Assembly: GCA_050955025.1 (NCBI GenBank)
Contig: JBPBQX010000343.1
Span: 1-11,088 of the forward strand
DNA: 11,088 nt
Direction: 5' to 3'
Origin: CAXSEF01 sp050955025
Lineage (GTDB): Bacteria; Pseudomonadota; Alphaproteobacteria; Acetobacterales; Acetobacteraceae
The notes below the pieces were generated by a model. It was not told where the DNA came from. It saw nothing but the letters and a program-made list of their open reading frames with translations, and did no database searches. Below are positions 1 through 6,081 of this stretch, in pieces. The position numbers were made by a program, and so were the translations under genes. How positions within the stretch are numbered: the stretch's first letter is position 1; every line of letters starts with the position of its first letter.

Positions 1-2453
1 TCGTGGACACGCCGAACCAGCGGATCGTGCTGGACGCGCGGGCGGGGGAGCCTGCGCCGGACACGCTGGCGCGCGCCGTGGTCACGGGGGGCGTGGCGGC
101 GGGGGGCGGGGCGGCGCCGGGGCGGGTCGCGCTGGGCGATGTCGCGGAGGTGGCGGTGGCGCCGGGGCCGGCGATCGGGGGGGCGGCGATCGGGGGCGAG
201 CCGGGGGTGATCCTCAACGTGTCCGAGGCGTACGGCGCGGACACGCTGCGGGTGACGCGCGCGGTGGAGGCGGTGCTCGCCGAGCTGCGGCCGGGGCTGG
301 CGGCACAGGGGGTCGTGCTGCACGCGGACCTGTTCCGGCCGGCGGACTTCATCGCGATCACGACGGGCAACATCGCAGTGTCGCTGGGGGTCGGCGCGGT
401 GCTGGTGGCGGCGGTGCTGGTGCTGTTCCTCGCGGACCTGCGCACGGCGGCGATCTCGTGCGCGGCGATCCCGCTGTCGCTGCTCGCGGCGACGCTGGTG
501 CTGCAGCGGCTGGGCTACAGCCTGAACACCATGACGCTGGGCGGGCTCGCGATCGCGATCGGCGAGGTGGTCGACGACGCGGTGATCGATGTGGAGAACA
601 TCGTGCGCCGGCTTCGCGAGAACCGGCGCCTGGCGGTGCCGCGGCCGGAGCGCGAGGTGGTGCTCGACGCGTGCCTCGAGGTGCGCGGGGCGGTGGTGTA
701 CGCGAGCTTCGCGGTGATCCTGGTGTTCCTGCCGGTGGTGTTCCTGCCGGGGATCGCCGGGCGGCTTTTCGCTCCGCTCGGCGTGGCCTACGTGCTGGCG
801 GTGGCGGCGTCGTTGGGCGTGGCGCTGGTGGTGACGCCGGCACTGTCGGCGGGGCTGCTGGTGGGGCGCGCGCTGCGCGAGCGGGACCCTGCGCCGGTGC
901 GCTGGTCGCGGGCTGCGTACGAGCGGCTGCTGGGGCGGATGTCGCGCCGGCCGCGCCCGGTGCTGCTGGGGTGGGGCGTGCTGGTGGCGCTGGGGCTGTC
1001 GGTGCTGCCGTTCCTGGGGACGAGCTTCATCCCGGAGCTGAAGGAGACGCACTTCACGCTGCACATGTCGGCGGTGCCGGGCACCTCGGTCGAGGAGTCG
1101 CTGCGCATCGGCGCGCGGGTGGCCGACGCGCTGAAGCGGCTGCCGGTGGTGCGTTCGCTGGCGCAGCGGGTGGGGCGGGCGGCGCTGTCGGCCGACACCT
1201 GGGGGCCGAACTACAGCGAGTTCGAGCTGGACCTGCAGCCGGGACTGTCGGGGGCGCAGACAGATGCCGCGCGCGAGGCGCTGCGCGGGGTGCTGTCGCG
1301 GTTCGTGGGCGTGAACTTCGCGCTCAAGACGTTCCTGGGCGAGCGGATCGAGGAGACGGTGTCGGGCTTCGCAGCCCCGGTGGCGATCGGGCTGCACGGC
1401 GGCGACCTGGACGCGCTCGACCGGGTGGCGGCGGAGGTGGCGCGCGTGCTGGGCGGCGTGGCGGGGGCGTCGGGCGTGCAGGTGGAGAGCCCGCCCGGGC
1501 AGCCGTCGCTGCAGGTCCGGCTGCGGCCGGCCGACGTGGCGCGGCTCGGGCTGGACCAGGCGGACGTGCTGGACGCGGTGCGCATCGCGTACGGCGGCGA
1601 CGTGGCGGGCGAGGGGTTCGACGCGGACGGGGCGTTCGACGTGCTCACCGTGCTCGACCCGGCGTCGCGGGCGGACCTGCGCGCGATCGCCTCGCTGCCG
1701 CTGCGGGCGGCAGACGGCACGCGGGCGCGGCTGGGCGACGTCGCCGAGATCTACGAGGCGGGGGCGCGGGCCGGCGTGCTGCACCAGGGCGGGCAGCGGC
1801 TGCAGAGCGTGACGTGCAACGTGGACGGCGGCGACGTGGCGGGGTTCGTGGCGCGCGCGCGGGCGCGGATCGCGGCACAGGTCGTGCTGCCGCCGGGGGT
1901 GACGATCGACTTCGGGGGCACGGCGCAGGCGCAGTCCGACGCGCGGCGGGACCTGCTGGTGAACGCGGCGCTCGGGCTGGCGGGGGTGGTGTCGCTGCTC
2001 GCGGTGGTGACGGGCAGCGGGCGCACGCTGCTGCTGGTGATGCTGAACCTGCCGTTCGCGCTGGTGGGCGGCGTGGTGGCGGTGTTCGCGACGGGGGGCG
2101 TGCTGACGCTGGGCTCGACGGTGGGGTTCGTGACGCTGTTCGGCATCACGCTGCGCAACTCGATCATGATGGTGTCGCACTACGCCAGGCTGGCGGAGGA
2201 CGGGGAGTGGGATGCCGCGATGGCGATCCGCGGCGCGGGGGACCGGCTGGTGCCGATCCTGATGACGTCGCTGGTGACCGGGCTGGGGCTGCTGCCGCTG
2301 GCGATCGGGCTGGACGAGCCGGGGCGCGAGATCGAGGGGCCCATGGCGATCGTGATCCTGGGCGGGCTGGCCACGTCGATGGCGCTGAACCTGCTGGTGC
2401 TGCCGCTGCTGGCGATGCGGCACGGGCGGTTCGGGGGGACGGCCGGGCGGTGA
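1..2453 (+). CDS. RND efflux transporter permease, 5'-truncated by window edge
   Basis: Inner-membrane, proton-driven pump subunit of a tripartite efflux system. The frame is open from the window edge; the GTG at 3 is an internal codon, not a start. About 816 residues are visible and roughly 200 N-terminal residues (TM1 and part of the porter domain) are missing compared with the usual ~1030. Visible order: end of the first porter region (to about residue 110), TM2-TM6 (about 118-290), a further helix near 320-342, the second porter region (about 345-655), then the last TM bundle (about 655-810). TM4 carries VVDDAVIDVEN (about 189-199), whose acidic residues match the proton-relay positions of the superfamily. 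GRLFAPL and the closing GREIEGPMAIVILGGL resemble the CzcA/CusA (heavy-metal) branch. There is no Met between about residues 355 and 680, so the CusA copper-binding Met triad is absent. Substrate is unknown. Adaptor and outer-membrane genes, if present, lie upstream of the window. Confidence 0.9.
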   Translation, partial: VDTPNQRIVLDARAGEPAPDTLARAVVTGGVAAGGGAAPGRVALGDVAEVAVAPGPAIGGAAIGGEPGVILNVSEAYGADTLRVTRAVEAVLAELRPGLAAQGVVLHADLFRPADFIAITTGNIAVSLGVGAVLVAAVLVLFLADLRTAAISCAAIPLSLLAATLVLQRLGYSLNTMTLGGLAIAIGEVVDDAVIDVENIVRRLRENRRLAVPRPEREVVLDACLEVRGAVVYASFAVILVFLPVVFLPGIAGRLFAPLGVAYVLAVAASLGVALVVTPALSAGLLVGRALRERDPAPVRWSRAAYERLLGRMSRRPRPVLLGWGVLVALGLSVLPFLGTSFIPELKETHFTLHMSAVPGTSVEESLRIGARVADALKRLPVVRSLAQRVGRAALSADTWGPNYSEFELDLQPGLSGAQTDAAREALRGVLSRFVGVNFALKTFLGERIEETVSGFAAPVAIGLHGGDLDALDRVAAEVARVLGGVAGASGVQVESPPGQPSLQVRLRPADVARLGLDQADVLDAVRIAYGGDVAGEGFDADGAFDVLTVLDPASRADLRAIASLPLRAADGTRARLGDVAEIYEAGARAGVLHQGGQRLQSVTCNVDGGDVAGFVARARARIAAQVVLPPGVTIDFGGTAQAQSDARRDLLVNAALGLAGVVSLLAVVTGSGRTLLLVMLNLPFALVGGVVAVFATGGVLTLGSTVGFVTLFGITLRNSIMMVSHYARLAEDGEWDAAMAIRGAGDRLVPILMTSLVTGLGLLPLAIGLDEPGREIEGPMAIVILGGLATSMALNLLVLPLLAMRHGRFGGTAGR
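101..126 (+). other. G-quadruplex-type motif inside the RND gene
   Basis: Four G tracts (101-106, 108-111, 119-122, 124-126) are separated by loops of 1, 7 and 1 bases, which fits the G3+N1-7 pattern. It lies on the coding strand of the RND gene, in the part encoding a Gly/Ala-rich stretch of the porter domain. In a genome this GC-rich such motifs arise often by chance, so a role is not claimed. Confidence 0.35.
171..200 (+). repeat. 15-base tandem duplication in the RND gene
   Basis: The 11-mer GCGATCGGGGG occurs at 171-181 and again at 186-196, a 15-base period that keeps the reading frame and gives the tandem peptide AIGGA-AIGGE. It is an in-frame duplication of five codons in a loop of the porter region, just before the conserved PGVILNV strand. 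It may be replication slippage or simply biased composition. Confidence 0.4.
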
Positions 2454-2528
2454 GGCGGGCCGCCGGGCCCGACGGTCCGGGCGCGGCGGCAGCGGCTGCG
2501 GGAGGGCGGCGGTTCGGCGCGGCCCGCC
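2454..2528. terminator. Long-loop inverted repeat between convergent genes
   Basis: GGCGGGCCGC at 2454-2463 is perfectly complementary to GCGGCCCGCC at 2519-2528. It fills the 78-base gap between the RND stop codon (2451-2453) and the stop of the convergent cytochrome gene (2532-2534). The arms start directly at the RND stop codon. The 55-base interior is itself GC-rich and can fold further. A shared transcription terminator for both genes is likely from position, but there is no T tract on either strand. Confidence 0.45.
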
Positions 2529-2531
2529 CGC

Positions 2532-3827
2532 TCAGCCGACCGGACAGACCCCCAGGGCGTTGCGGTTCGCCGGCGGGGCGGCGAGCGGGTGGAGCTGCAC
2601 CTTGTCGAGCTCGGGCGAGTCGTCCTCGGGGAACGGCGTCGCGCCCGCGGGCAGGCAGTTCGACGCCAGGATGAACGCGGTCACCTCGGCATACTGCTTC
2701 GTGCTGAGGCTGCCGCCGGCGTTGAGCGGCATCATCGTGAACACGATGGTGCGGATCGCCTCCAGCGACCACGAGTTGTCCGCGGCCGAGCTGAGGAACT
2801 CCGTGCCCGCGATCGCCGGCGCGGCCAGGCCGTGCATGTCGGCGCCGTGGCAGGACACGCAGTTCTCCGCGTACACCGCCTTGCCCGCCTCGGCCTGCGC
2901 CTCGGTGTAGAGCGCGGGGAACGGCGCGTTGTCGGCGGCGGGTGCCGCTGCCGCCGCGGTCGCGGCAGGCGCGGCGGCCGGGGCCTGCGCGGCGGCGGCG
3001 TGCTGCGTCGCGGCCACGGCGGCCGGCGCCCCGCCCGTGGCCGGCGGCGCCTCGGCGTGCCGGCCCGTCGCCGGCGCCAGGCAGTCCTGCTGCACCAGCG
3101 GCCAGGCCGCGGTGCGCAGCACCACCAGTTCGTCCGTGCCGGCCACCGCGGTGACGCCCAGCGGCGTGTCGAGCGCCGGCAGCGCGGTGCCCGGCGCCAG
3201 CGCCACGAAGCCCAGCCGCCCGCCGTGCACCGCCCAGCCCGCCGCCACCGTGCCGCTGCACGCGTCCACGGTGTTCACGCCCAGGGGCACGCCCAGCACC
3301 GTCGTTCCCAGCGCGCCCAGCAGGCCGCCGAACACGTCCGGGCTCGTGGACCGGCCCTCGGCCACCAGCAGGCTGTCCACCGCCTCGGTCGCGGCGATCT
3401 GGAAGTCGCCCAGCTCGTGCGCCTTGGCCGCCGTCTGCAGGCGCGCGACCGCGGCGCGCGCGTTCACCTCCGCCCCGCGCACGGCGTCCGCCCACACGGG
3501 CGCGTCCGTGCGGTTGAGCAGCGCGTCGAGGCGGCCGACCGCGCCCACCGCGTCGTCGGGCACGCCTGCGGCAGCGGAGTAGGCGGGGTCGCGCTCGCCG
3601 GCCAGCATGTTGGCCGCGCGCTGCGCCGCCTCGCGGTAGTGCGACGGGTCGGCCTCGTAGCTGTCCAGCGCGCCCACCACCGCCGTGCGCGCCGCCCGCA
3701 GGTCCGCGAGCGCCGCCTGGGCCGTCGCGTGGTCCTCCGCGGTGCCCGCGCGCGCCGGGCCGGCCAGCGGCAGGAGACACAGCACGGCCGCGCCGGCCAT
3801 CAGCGCCGGGCGAAGGGAACAGGTCAT
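2532..3827 (-). CDS. Secreted c-type cytochrome with unusual N-terminal domains
   Basis: Predicted periplasmic electron carrier of 431 residues. The ATG at 3825-3827 was chosen because GAGGA lies at a good distance upstream and a normal signal peptide follows (charged start, hydrophobic core, ARA|GT cleavage near residue 27); longer in-frame starts give only Pro/Arg-rich sequence. Domains: a helical, Ala-rich region (about 28-160); a second region (about 160-260) with one Cys near each end, which I do not recognise; an Ala/Pro linker (about 261-305); then a cytochrome c domain with CVSCH at 323-327 as the single heme site and TMMPLNAGG (Met366 the probable axial ligand). The tail continues about 40 residues past the usual end, with Cys residues that could form a disulfide. 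Its position downstream of the PQQ dehydrogenase suggests it accepts electrons from that enzyme. Function of the N-terminal regions is unknown. Confidence 0.85.
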   Translation of the reverse strand: MTCSLRPALMAGAAVLCLLPLAGPARAGTAEDHATAQAALADLRAARTAVVGALDSYEADPSHYREAAQRAANMLAGERDPAYSAAAGVPDDAVGAVGRLDALLNRTDAPVWADAVRGAEVNARAAVARLQTAAKAHELGDFQIAATEAVDSLLVAEGRSTSPDVFGGLLGALGTTVLGVPLGVNTVDACSGTVAAGWAVHGGRLGFVALAPGTALPALDTPLGVTAVAGTDELVVLRTAAWPLVQQDCLAPATGRHAEAPPATGGAPAAVAATQHAAAAQAPAAAPAATAAAAAPAADNAPFPALYTEAQAEAGKAVYAENCVSCHGADMHGLAAPAIAGTEFLSSAADNSWSLEAIRTIVFTMMPLNAGGSLSTKQYAEVTAFILASNCLPAGATPFPEDDSPELDKVQLHPLAAPPANRNALGVCPVG

Positions 3828-3905
3828 CGGACGATCCTCGGACGCGGGGGTGGGGTCGGGACGGGCGGCGGGCCGGCTGCTCCGCCGAGGGGCAGCGTCG
3901 GTCGG

Positions 3906-3929
3906 GTGCGGCGTTGTCGGACGCCGCAC
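3906..3929 (-). promoter_or_regulatory. Leader hairpin upstream of the cytochrome gene
   Basis: Perfect 9-bp stem, GTGCGGCGT (3906-3914) with ACGCCGCAC (3921-3929), and a 6-base loop. It lies 78 bases upstream of the cytochrome start. If the promoter candidate at 3936-3963 is real, transcription would begin at about 3929, placing this stem at the extreme 5' end of the mRNA, where such structures can protect transcripts. It could instead be a third terminator stem for the dehydrogenase gene. Confidence 0.4.
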
Positions 3930-3935
3930 GCCGGG

Positions 3936-3963
3936 ATCATGGGGCCGGCGTGGCCCGCTTCAA
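3936..3963 (-). promoter_or_regulatory. Weak sigma70-like promoter candidate for the cytochrome gene
   Basis: Read on the minus strand: TTGAAG (-35, 3958-3963), a 16-base spacer, then CATGAT (-10, 3936-3941). Each hexamer matches consensus at 4 of 6 positions. It sits after the two hairpins that follow the dehydrogenase gene and before the cytochrome gene, where a separate promoter would be expected. It rests on pattern matching only. Confidence 0.25.
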
Positions 3964-3984
3964 GCGTGGCCCTCTCAAGGACAA

Positions 3985-4009
3985 GGCCCGGGGGTGGTGC
4001 CCCCGGGCC
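3985..4009 (-). terminator. Hairpin terminator downstream of the PQQ dehydrogenase (second of two)
   Basis: Perfect 10-bp stem, GGCCCGGGGG (3985-3994) with CCCCCGGGCC (4000-4009), and a 5-base loop. On the minus strand the stem is followed by TTGTCCTTGAG, a weak T-rich run. With the hairpin at 4022-4045 it makes a tandem pair beginning 6 bases after the dehydrogenase stop codon, a typical arrangement for termination in a GC-rich genome. Confidence 0.6.
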
Positions 4010-4021
4010 CGGCCCTGCTCT

Positions 4022-4045
4022 CGCGCGCCCCGAGCCGGGCGCGCG
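4022..4045 (-). terminator. Hairpin immediately after the PQQ dehydrogenase stop (first of two)
   Basis: Perfect 9-bp stem, CGCGCGCCC (4022-4030) with GGGCGCGCG (4037-4045), and a 6-base loop, starting 6 bases after the dehydrogenase stop codon (4052-4054). It has no T tract. It could terminate transcription or protect the 3' end of the mRNA. Confidence 0.5.
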
Positions 4046-4051
4046 CCTCGC

Positions 4052-5803
4052 TCACGGCATGACGTAGGCGCTGATCGACGCGTCCACCGCGGTGCTCTTC
4101 AGCTCCGGCACCTTCTGGTTGCCGGCGCCGCCGGACGCCACGACCACGAAGGTCTTGCCGCCCGCCTGGTAGGCGCTCGGCGGCGCGATGATCGCGTTGG
4201 GCGTCTGCGCCGACCACAGCTGGTCGCCGGTCTTCGTGTCGAAGGCGTCGAACTTGCCGTTCAGCTCGCTCGTGAACACCACGCCCGACTTGGTCACCAG
4301 CGCGCCGCCGACGGCCGGCAGGTCCATGTGCTTGCGCCAGCTGAACACGCCGCTGTCGATGCTGATCGCGTTCATGTCGCCGGTGTTCGGCCCGACGAAG
4401 GTCGGGAAGATGCCGCCGAGGTAGAACTGGCCGCTGATGTAGACGGCCTGCTGCGTGGACTTCCAGAAGCCGCACTCGTTGACGCTCGGCACGAAGAACG
4501 CGTTGGTGCCGGGGTCGTAGGTCCCGCCGTTGTACTCGATGCCGCCGTTGGTGTTCGGGCAGGCGACGTTGCCGGCCGCGGTGGGCTCGGTGTTCTGGTT
4601 GTGCTGGAACGAGGCCGCGGTCTGGCTCACCAGGTGGCCGTCGCCGGAGTCCAGCACCCAGAAGTTGCCGGCCTTGTCGCCCGCCGCGACCAGGTCCTCC
4701 TCCTGCCCGCCGGCCTTGCCGTGGAACAGCACGGGCGGCATCGAGGGGTCCCAGTCGTGCGTGTCGTGGGCGATGAACTGGTGGTACCACTTCATCTTCG
4801 GCGTCGACGGGCCGGAGATGTCGAGCGCGACCATCGAGTTGCTGAACAGGTTGGCGCCCGGGCGCACCGTGCCCAGGAAGTCCGGCTGCGGGTTGCCGAG
4901 GTCGAGGTAGAGCGTCTGCGAGGCCGGGTCGATCGCAACGCCCGCCCACACGGACGCGCCGCCGCGCTTCCAGGTGTCGCCCGGCCAGGTGTCGTTGCCC
5001 GGCTCGCCCGGCCCCGGCACGGTGTACCAGCGCCACAGCACGTGGCCGTCCTTCGGGTCGAACGCCTGGACGTAGCCGCGGCCGCCCCAGTCGCCGTTGG
5101 ACACGCCGAGCAGCAGCATGTCCTGGTTGGTGGCGCTGTTGTGGTACGGCACCGGGGCCATCGTGTAGAACGAGTTCTTCGGCTCGTCGACGCCGACCAC
5201 GTCCCACGCCTTGGCGCCGGTGGCCGCGTCGAGCGCGATCACGTGCCCGTCCAGCGTGCCCAGAAACACCTTGTCACCCATCAGCGCCACGCCGCGGTTG
5301 CCGGCGAAGGCGATCACGTGCGGGCTGTCGACGAACTCCCACTTCTGCGCGCCGGTCGCGGCGTCGATCGCGTAGACGTGGTCGTGGGCGGAGGTGACGA
5401 ACATCGTGCCGTGCCAGACGAGCGGCGCCACCTCCATCGGGCCGGGGTCGCTGATCTTGAACGTCCACGCCGGCTTGAGCTTGCCCACGCTCTGGGGCGT
5501 CACGGCGGGCAGGTCCACGTAGCGGTTGCCGCTGTAGCTCTTGGCCGGAAGGATCCAGTTCTCGGCGTCGGCGTCGGCCTTCGCGTAGTCCGCCCCGCCG
5601 GGGCCCGCGCCCGTCGCGGCCTGCGACCCGCCCGCTGCGGCCTGCGGCGCGCCCGGAACCTGCGGAGCCGCCGTGCCGCCCTGCGAGGGCGCCTGCGGGT
5701 TCTCGTTCGCGAGCGGCGCACTCTGCGACCACGCCGGCGAGATCAGGCACACCGCGAGGGCAAGGCTTGCCACCCCGCCCAGTAGACGACGACGCCGGTC
5801 CAT
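4052..5803 (-). CDS. PQQ-dependent (quinoprotein) dehydrogenase, single-domain, Asp-x-Asp type
   Basis: Periplasmic beta-propeller enzyme of 583 residues that would oxidise an alcohol or related substrate with pyrroloquinoline quinone. The start has AGGGAGAG (5808-5815) upstream. Signal peptide about 1-27, an Ala/Gly/Gln/Pro linker (28-70), then propeller blades with repeated AxDxxTGxxxW tryptophan motifs (near 144, 189, 246, 520). Residues placed by comparison with methanol dehydrogenase: GDTWKRGGASVW gives Trp286, the PQQ floor; GNP gives metal ligand Asn304, at the family spacing of 18; Asp350 is the catalytic base; Lys377 stands where methanol dehydrogenases have Arg, as in ethanol-type enzymes. 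Asp352 makes the D-x-D signature of lanthanide enzymes. Odd: Asp238 replaces the usual metal-ligand Glu, and the adjacent Cys-Cys pair is absent (only Cys415 and Cys444 remain in the mature protein). There is no fused heme domain; a cytochrome gene follows. Substrate unknown. Confidence 0.9.
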   Translation of the reverse strand: MDRRRRLLGGVASLALAVCLISPAWSQSAPLANENPQAPSQGGTAAPQVPGAPQAAAGGSQAATGAGPGGADYAKADADAENWILPAKSYSGNRYVDLPAVTPQSVGKLKPAWTFKISDPGPMEVAPLVWHGTMFVTSAHDHVYAIDAATGAQKWEFVDSPHVIAFAGNRGVALMGDKVFLGTLDGHVIALDAATGAKAWDVVGVDEPKNSFYTMAPVPYHNSATNQDMLLLGVSNGDWGGRGYVQAFDPKDGHVLWRWYTVPGPGEPGNDTWPGDTWKRGGASVWAGVAIDPASQTLYLDLGNPQPDFLGTVRPGANLFSNSMVALDISGPSTPKMKWYHQFIAHDTHDWDPSMPPVLFHGKAGGQEEDLVAAGDKAGNFWVLDSGDGHLVSQTAASFQHNQNTEPTAAGNVACPNTNGGIEYNGGTYDPGTNAFFVPSVNECGFWKSTQQAVYISGQFYLGGIFPTFVGPNTGDMNAISIDSGVFSWRKHMDLPAVGGALVTKSGVVFTSELNGKFDAFDTKTGDQLWSAQTPNAIIAPPSAYQAGGKTFVVVASGGAGNQKVPELKSTAVDASISAYVMP

Positions 5804-5823
5804 TGAACTCTCCCTGGATCTCG

Positions 5824-5837
5824 CGCTCTTCTGAGCG
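5824..5837 (-). promoter_or_regulatory. Small leader hairpin of the PQQ dehydrogenase gene
   Basis: CGCTC (5824-5828) pairs with GAGCG (5833-5837) across a 4-base loop, just upstream of the AGGGAGAG ribosome-binding site at 5808-5815. It would lie in the 5' leader of the dehydrogenase mRNA. With only 5 bp it may be incidental. Confidence 0.25.
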
Positions 5838-5868
5838 TCCGTGCCGGCGCATACCGGCGTATCGTCAC

Positions 5869-5900
5869 GTTATGCCAGACATGAGGGGCTGTCACCCCTC
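5869..5900 (-). promoter_or_regulatory. Promoter/operator candidate for the PQQ dehydrogenase gene
   Basis: On the minus strand GTGACA (5890-5895, 5 of 6 to the -35 consensus) is followed after 15 bases by CATAAC (5869-5874, 4 of 6 to the -10 consensus). The spacer is short. The -35 overlaps a perfect 6-bp inverted repeat, GAGGGG (5883-5888) with CCCCTC (5895-5900), which could bind a regulator. The rest of this gap holds an 8-bp palindrome TATCGATA at 5943-5950 and, spaced about 80 bases apart, the inverted pair CGTATCG (5858-5864) and CGATACG (5946-5952). Confidence 0.3.
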
Positions 5901-6020
5901 GCCGTCCCGCCGCGGCCGCGTCGGCCCGCGAGACCGATGCGTTATCGATACGGAAGCGGCGTTCGTTCCGCCCGGGGTTCGGGACCCGGCGGCCGCGTCC
6001 GGCGGGGCAGGGCCGATGCC

Positions 6021-6073
6021 CGCCCGAGGGCCGGACGGGGGTGTCACGGGACGCCCCGTCCGGCCCCCGGGCG
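6021..6073 (-). terminator. Large GC-rich hairpin downstream of the aldolase-fold gene
   Basis: GGGCCGGACGGGG (6028-6040) pairs perfectly with CCCCGTCCGGCCC (6054-6066). After one A-C mismatch the stem continues with CGCCCG (6021-6026) against CGGGCG (6068-6073), for about 19 pairs in all. It begins 8 bases past the aldolase-fold stop codon (6082-6084), so a terminator for the MFS-aldolase operon is the natural reading. There is no T tract. Confidence 0.6.
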
Positions 6074-6081
6074 GGGCCGCG

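Noticed and set aside
458..2674. Plus-strand open frame of 738 codons inside the RND gene
   Set aside because: Composition is almost all Ala/Gly/Arg, with no recognisable motif, while the overlapping frame encodes a clear RND permease.
2164..3780. Long minus-strand open frame of 538 codons across the RND end and the cytochrome gene
   Set aside because: It is out of frame with the cytochrome, rich in Arg/Gly/Ala with no domain, and exists only because stop codons are rare in GC-rich DNA.
3828..3929. Upstream extension of the cytochrome to a start at 3929
   Set aside because: The extra 34 residues are Pro/Arg-rich and would bury the signal peptide; the ATG at 3827 has a good ribosome-binding site and a normal signal peptide.
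3914..5785. Plus-strand open frame opposite the PQQ dehydrogenase
   Set aside because: It is a shadow of the dehydrogenase on the opposite strand, rich in Arg/Val/His and without domains.
5804..6081. A riboswitch or small RNA in the gap upstream of the PQQ dehydrogenase
   Set aside because: Only short stems and a terminator-like hairpin are visible; no known riboswitch core pattern could be recognised.
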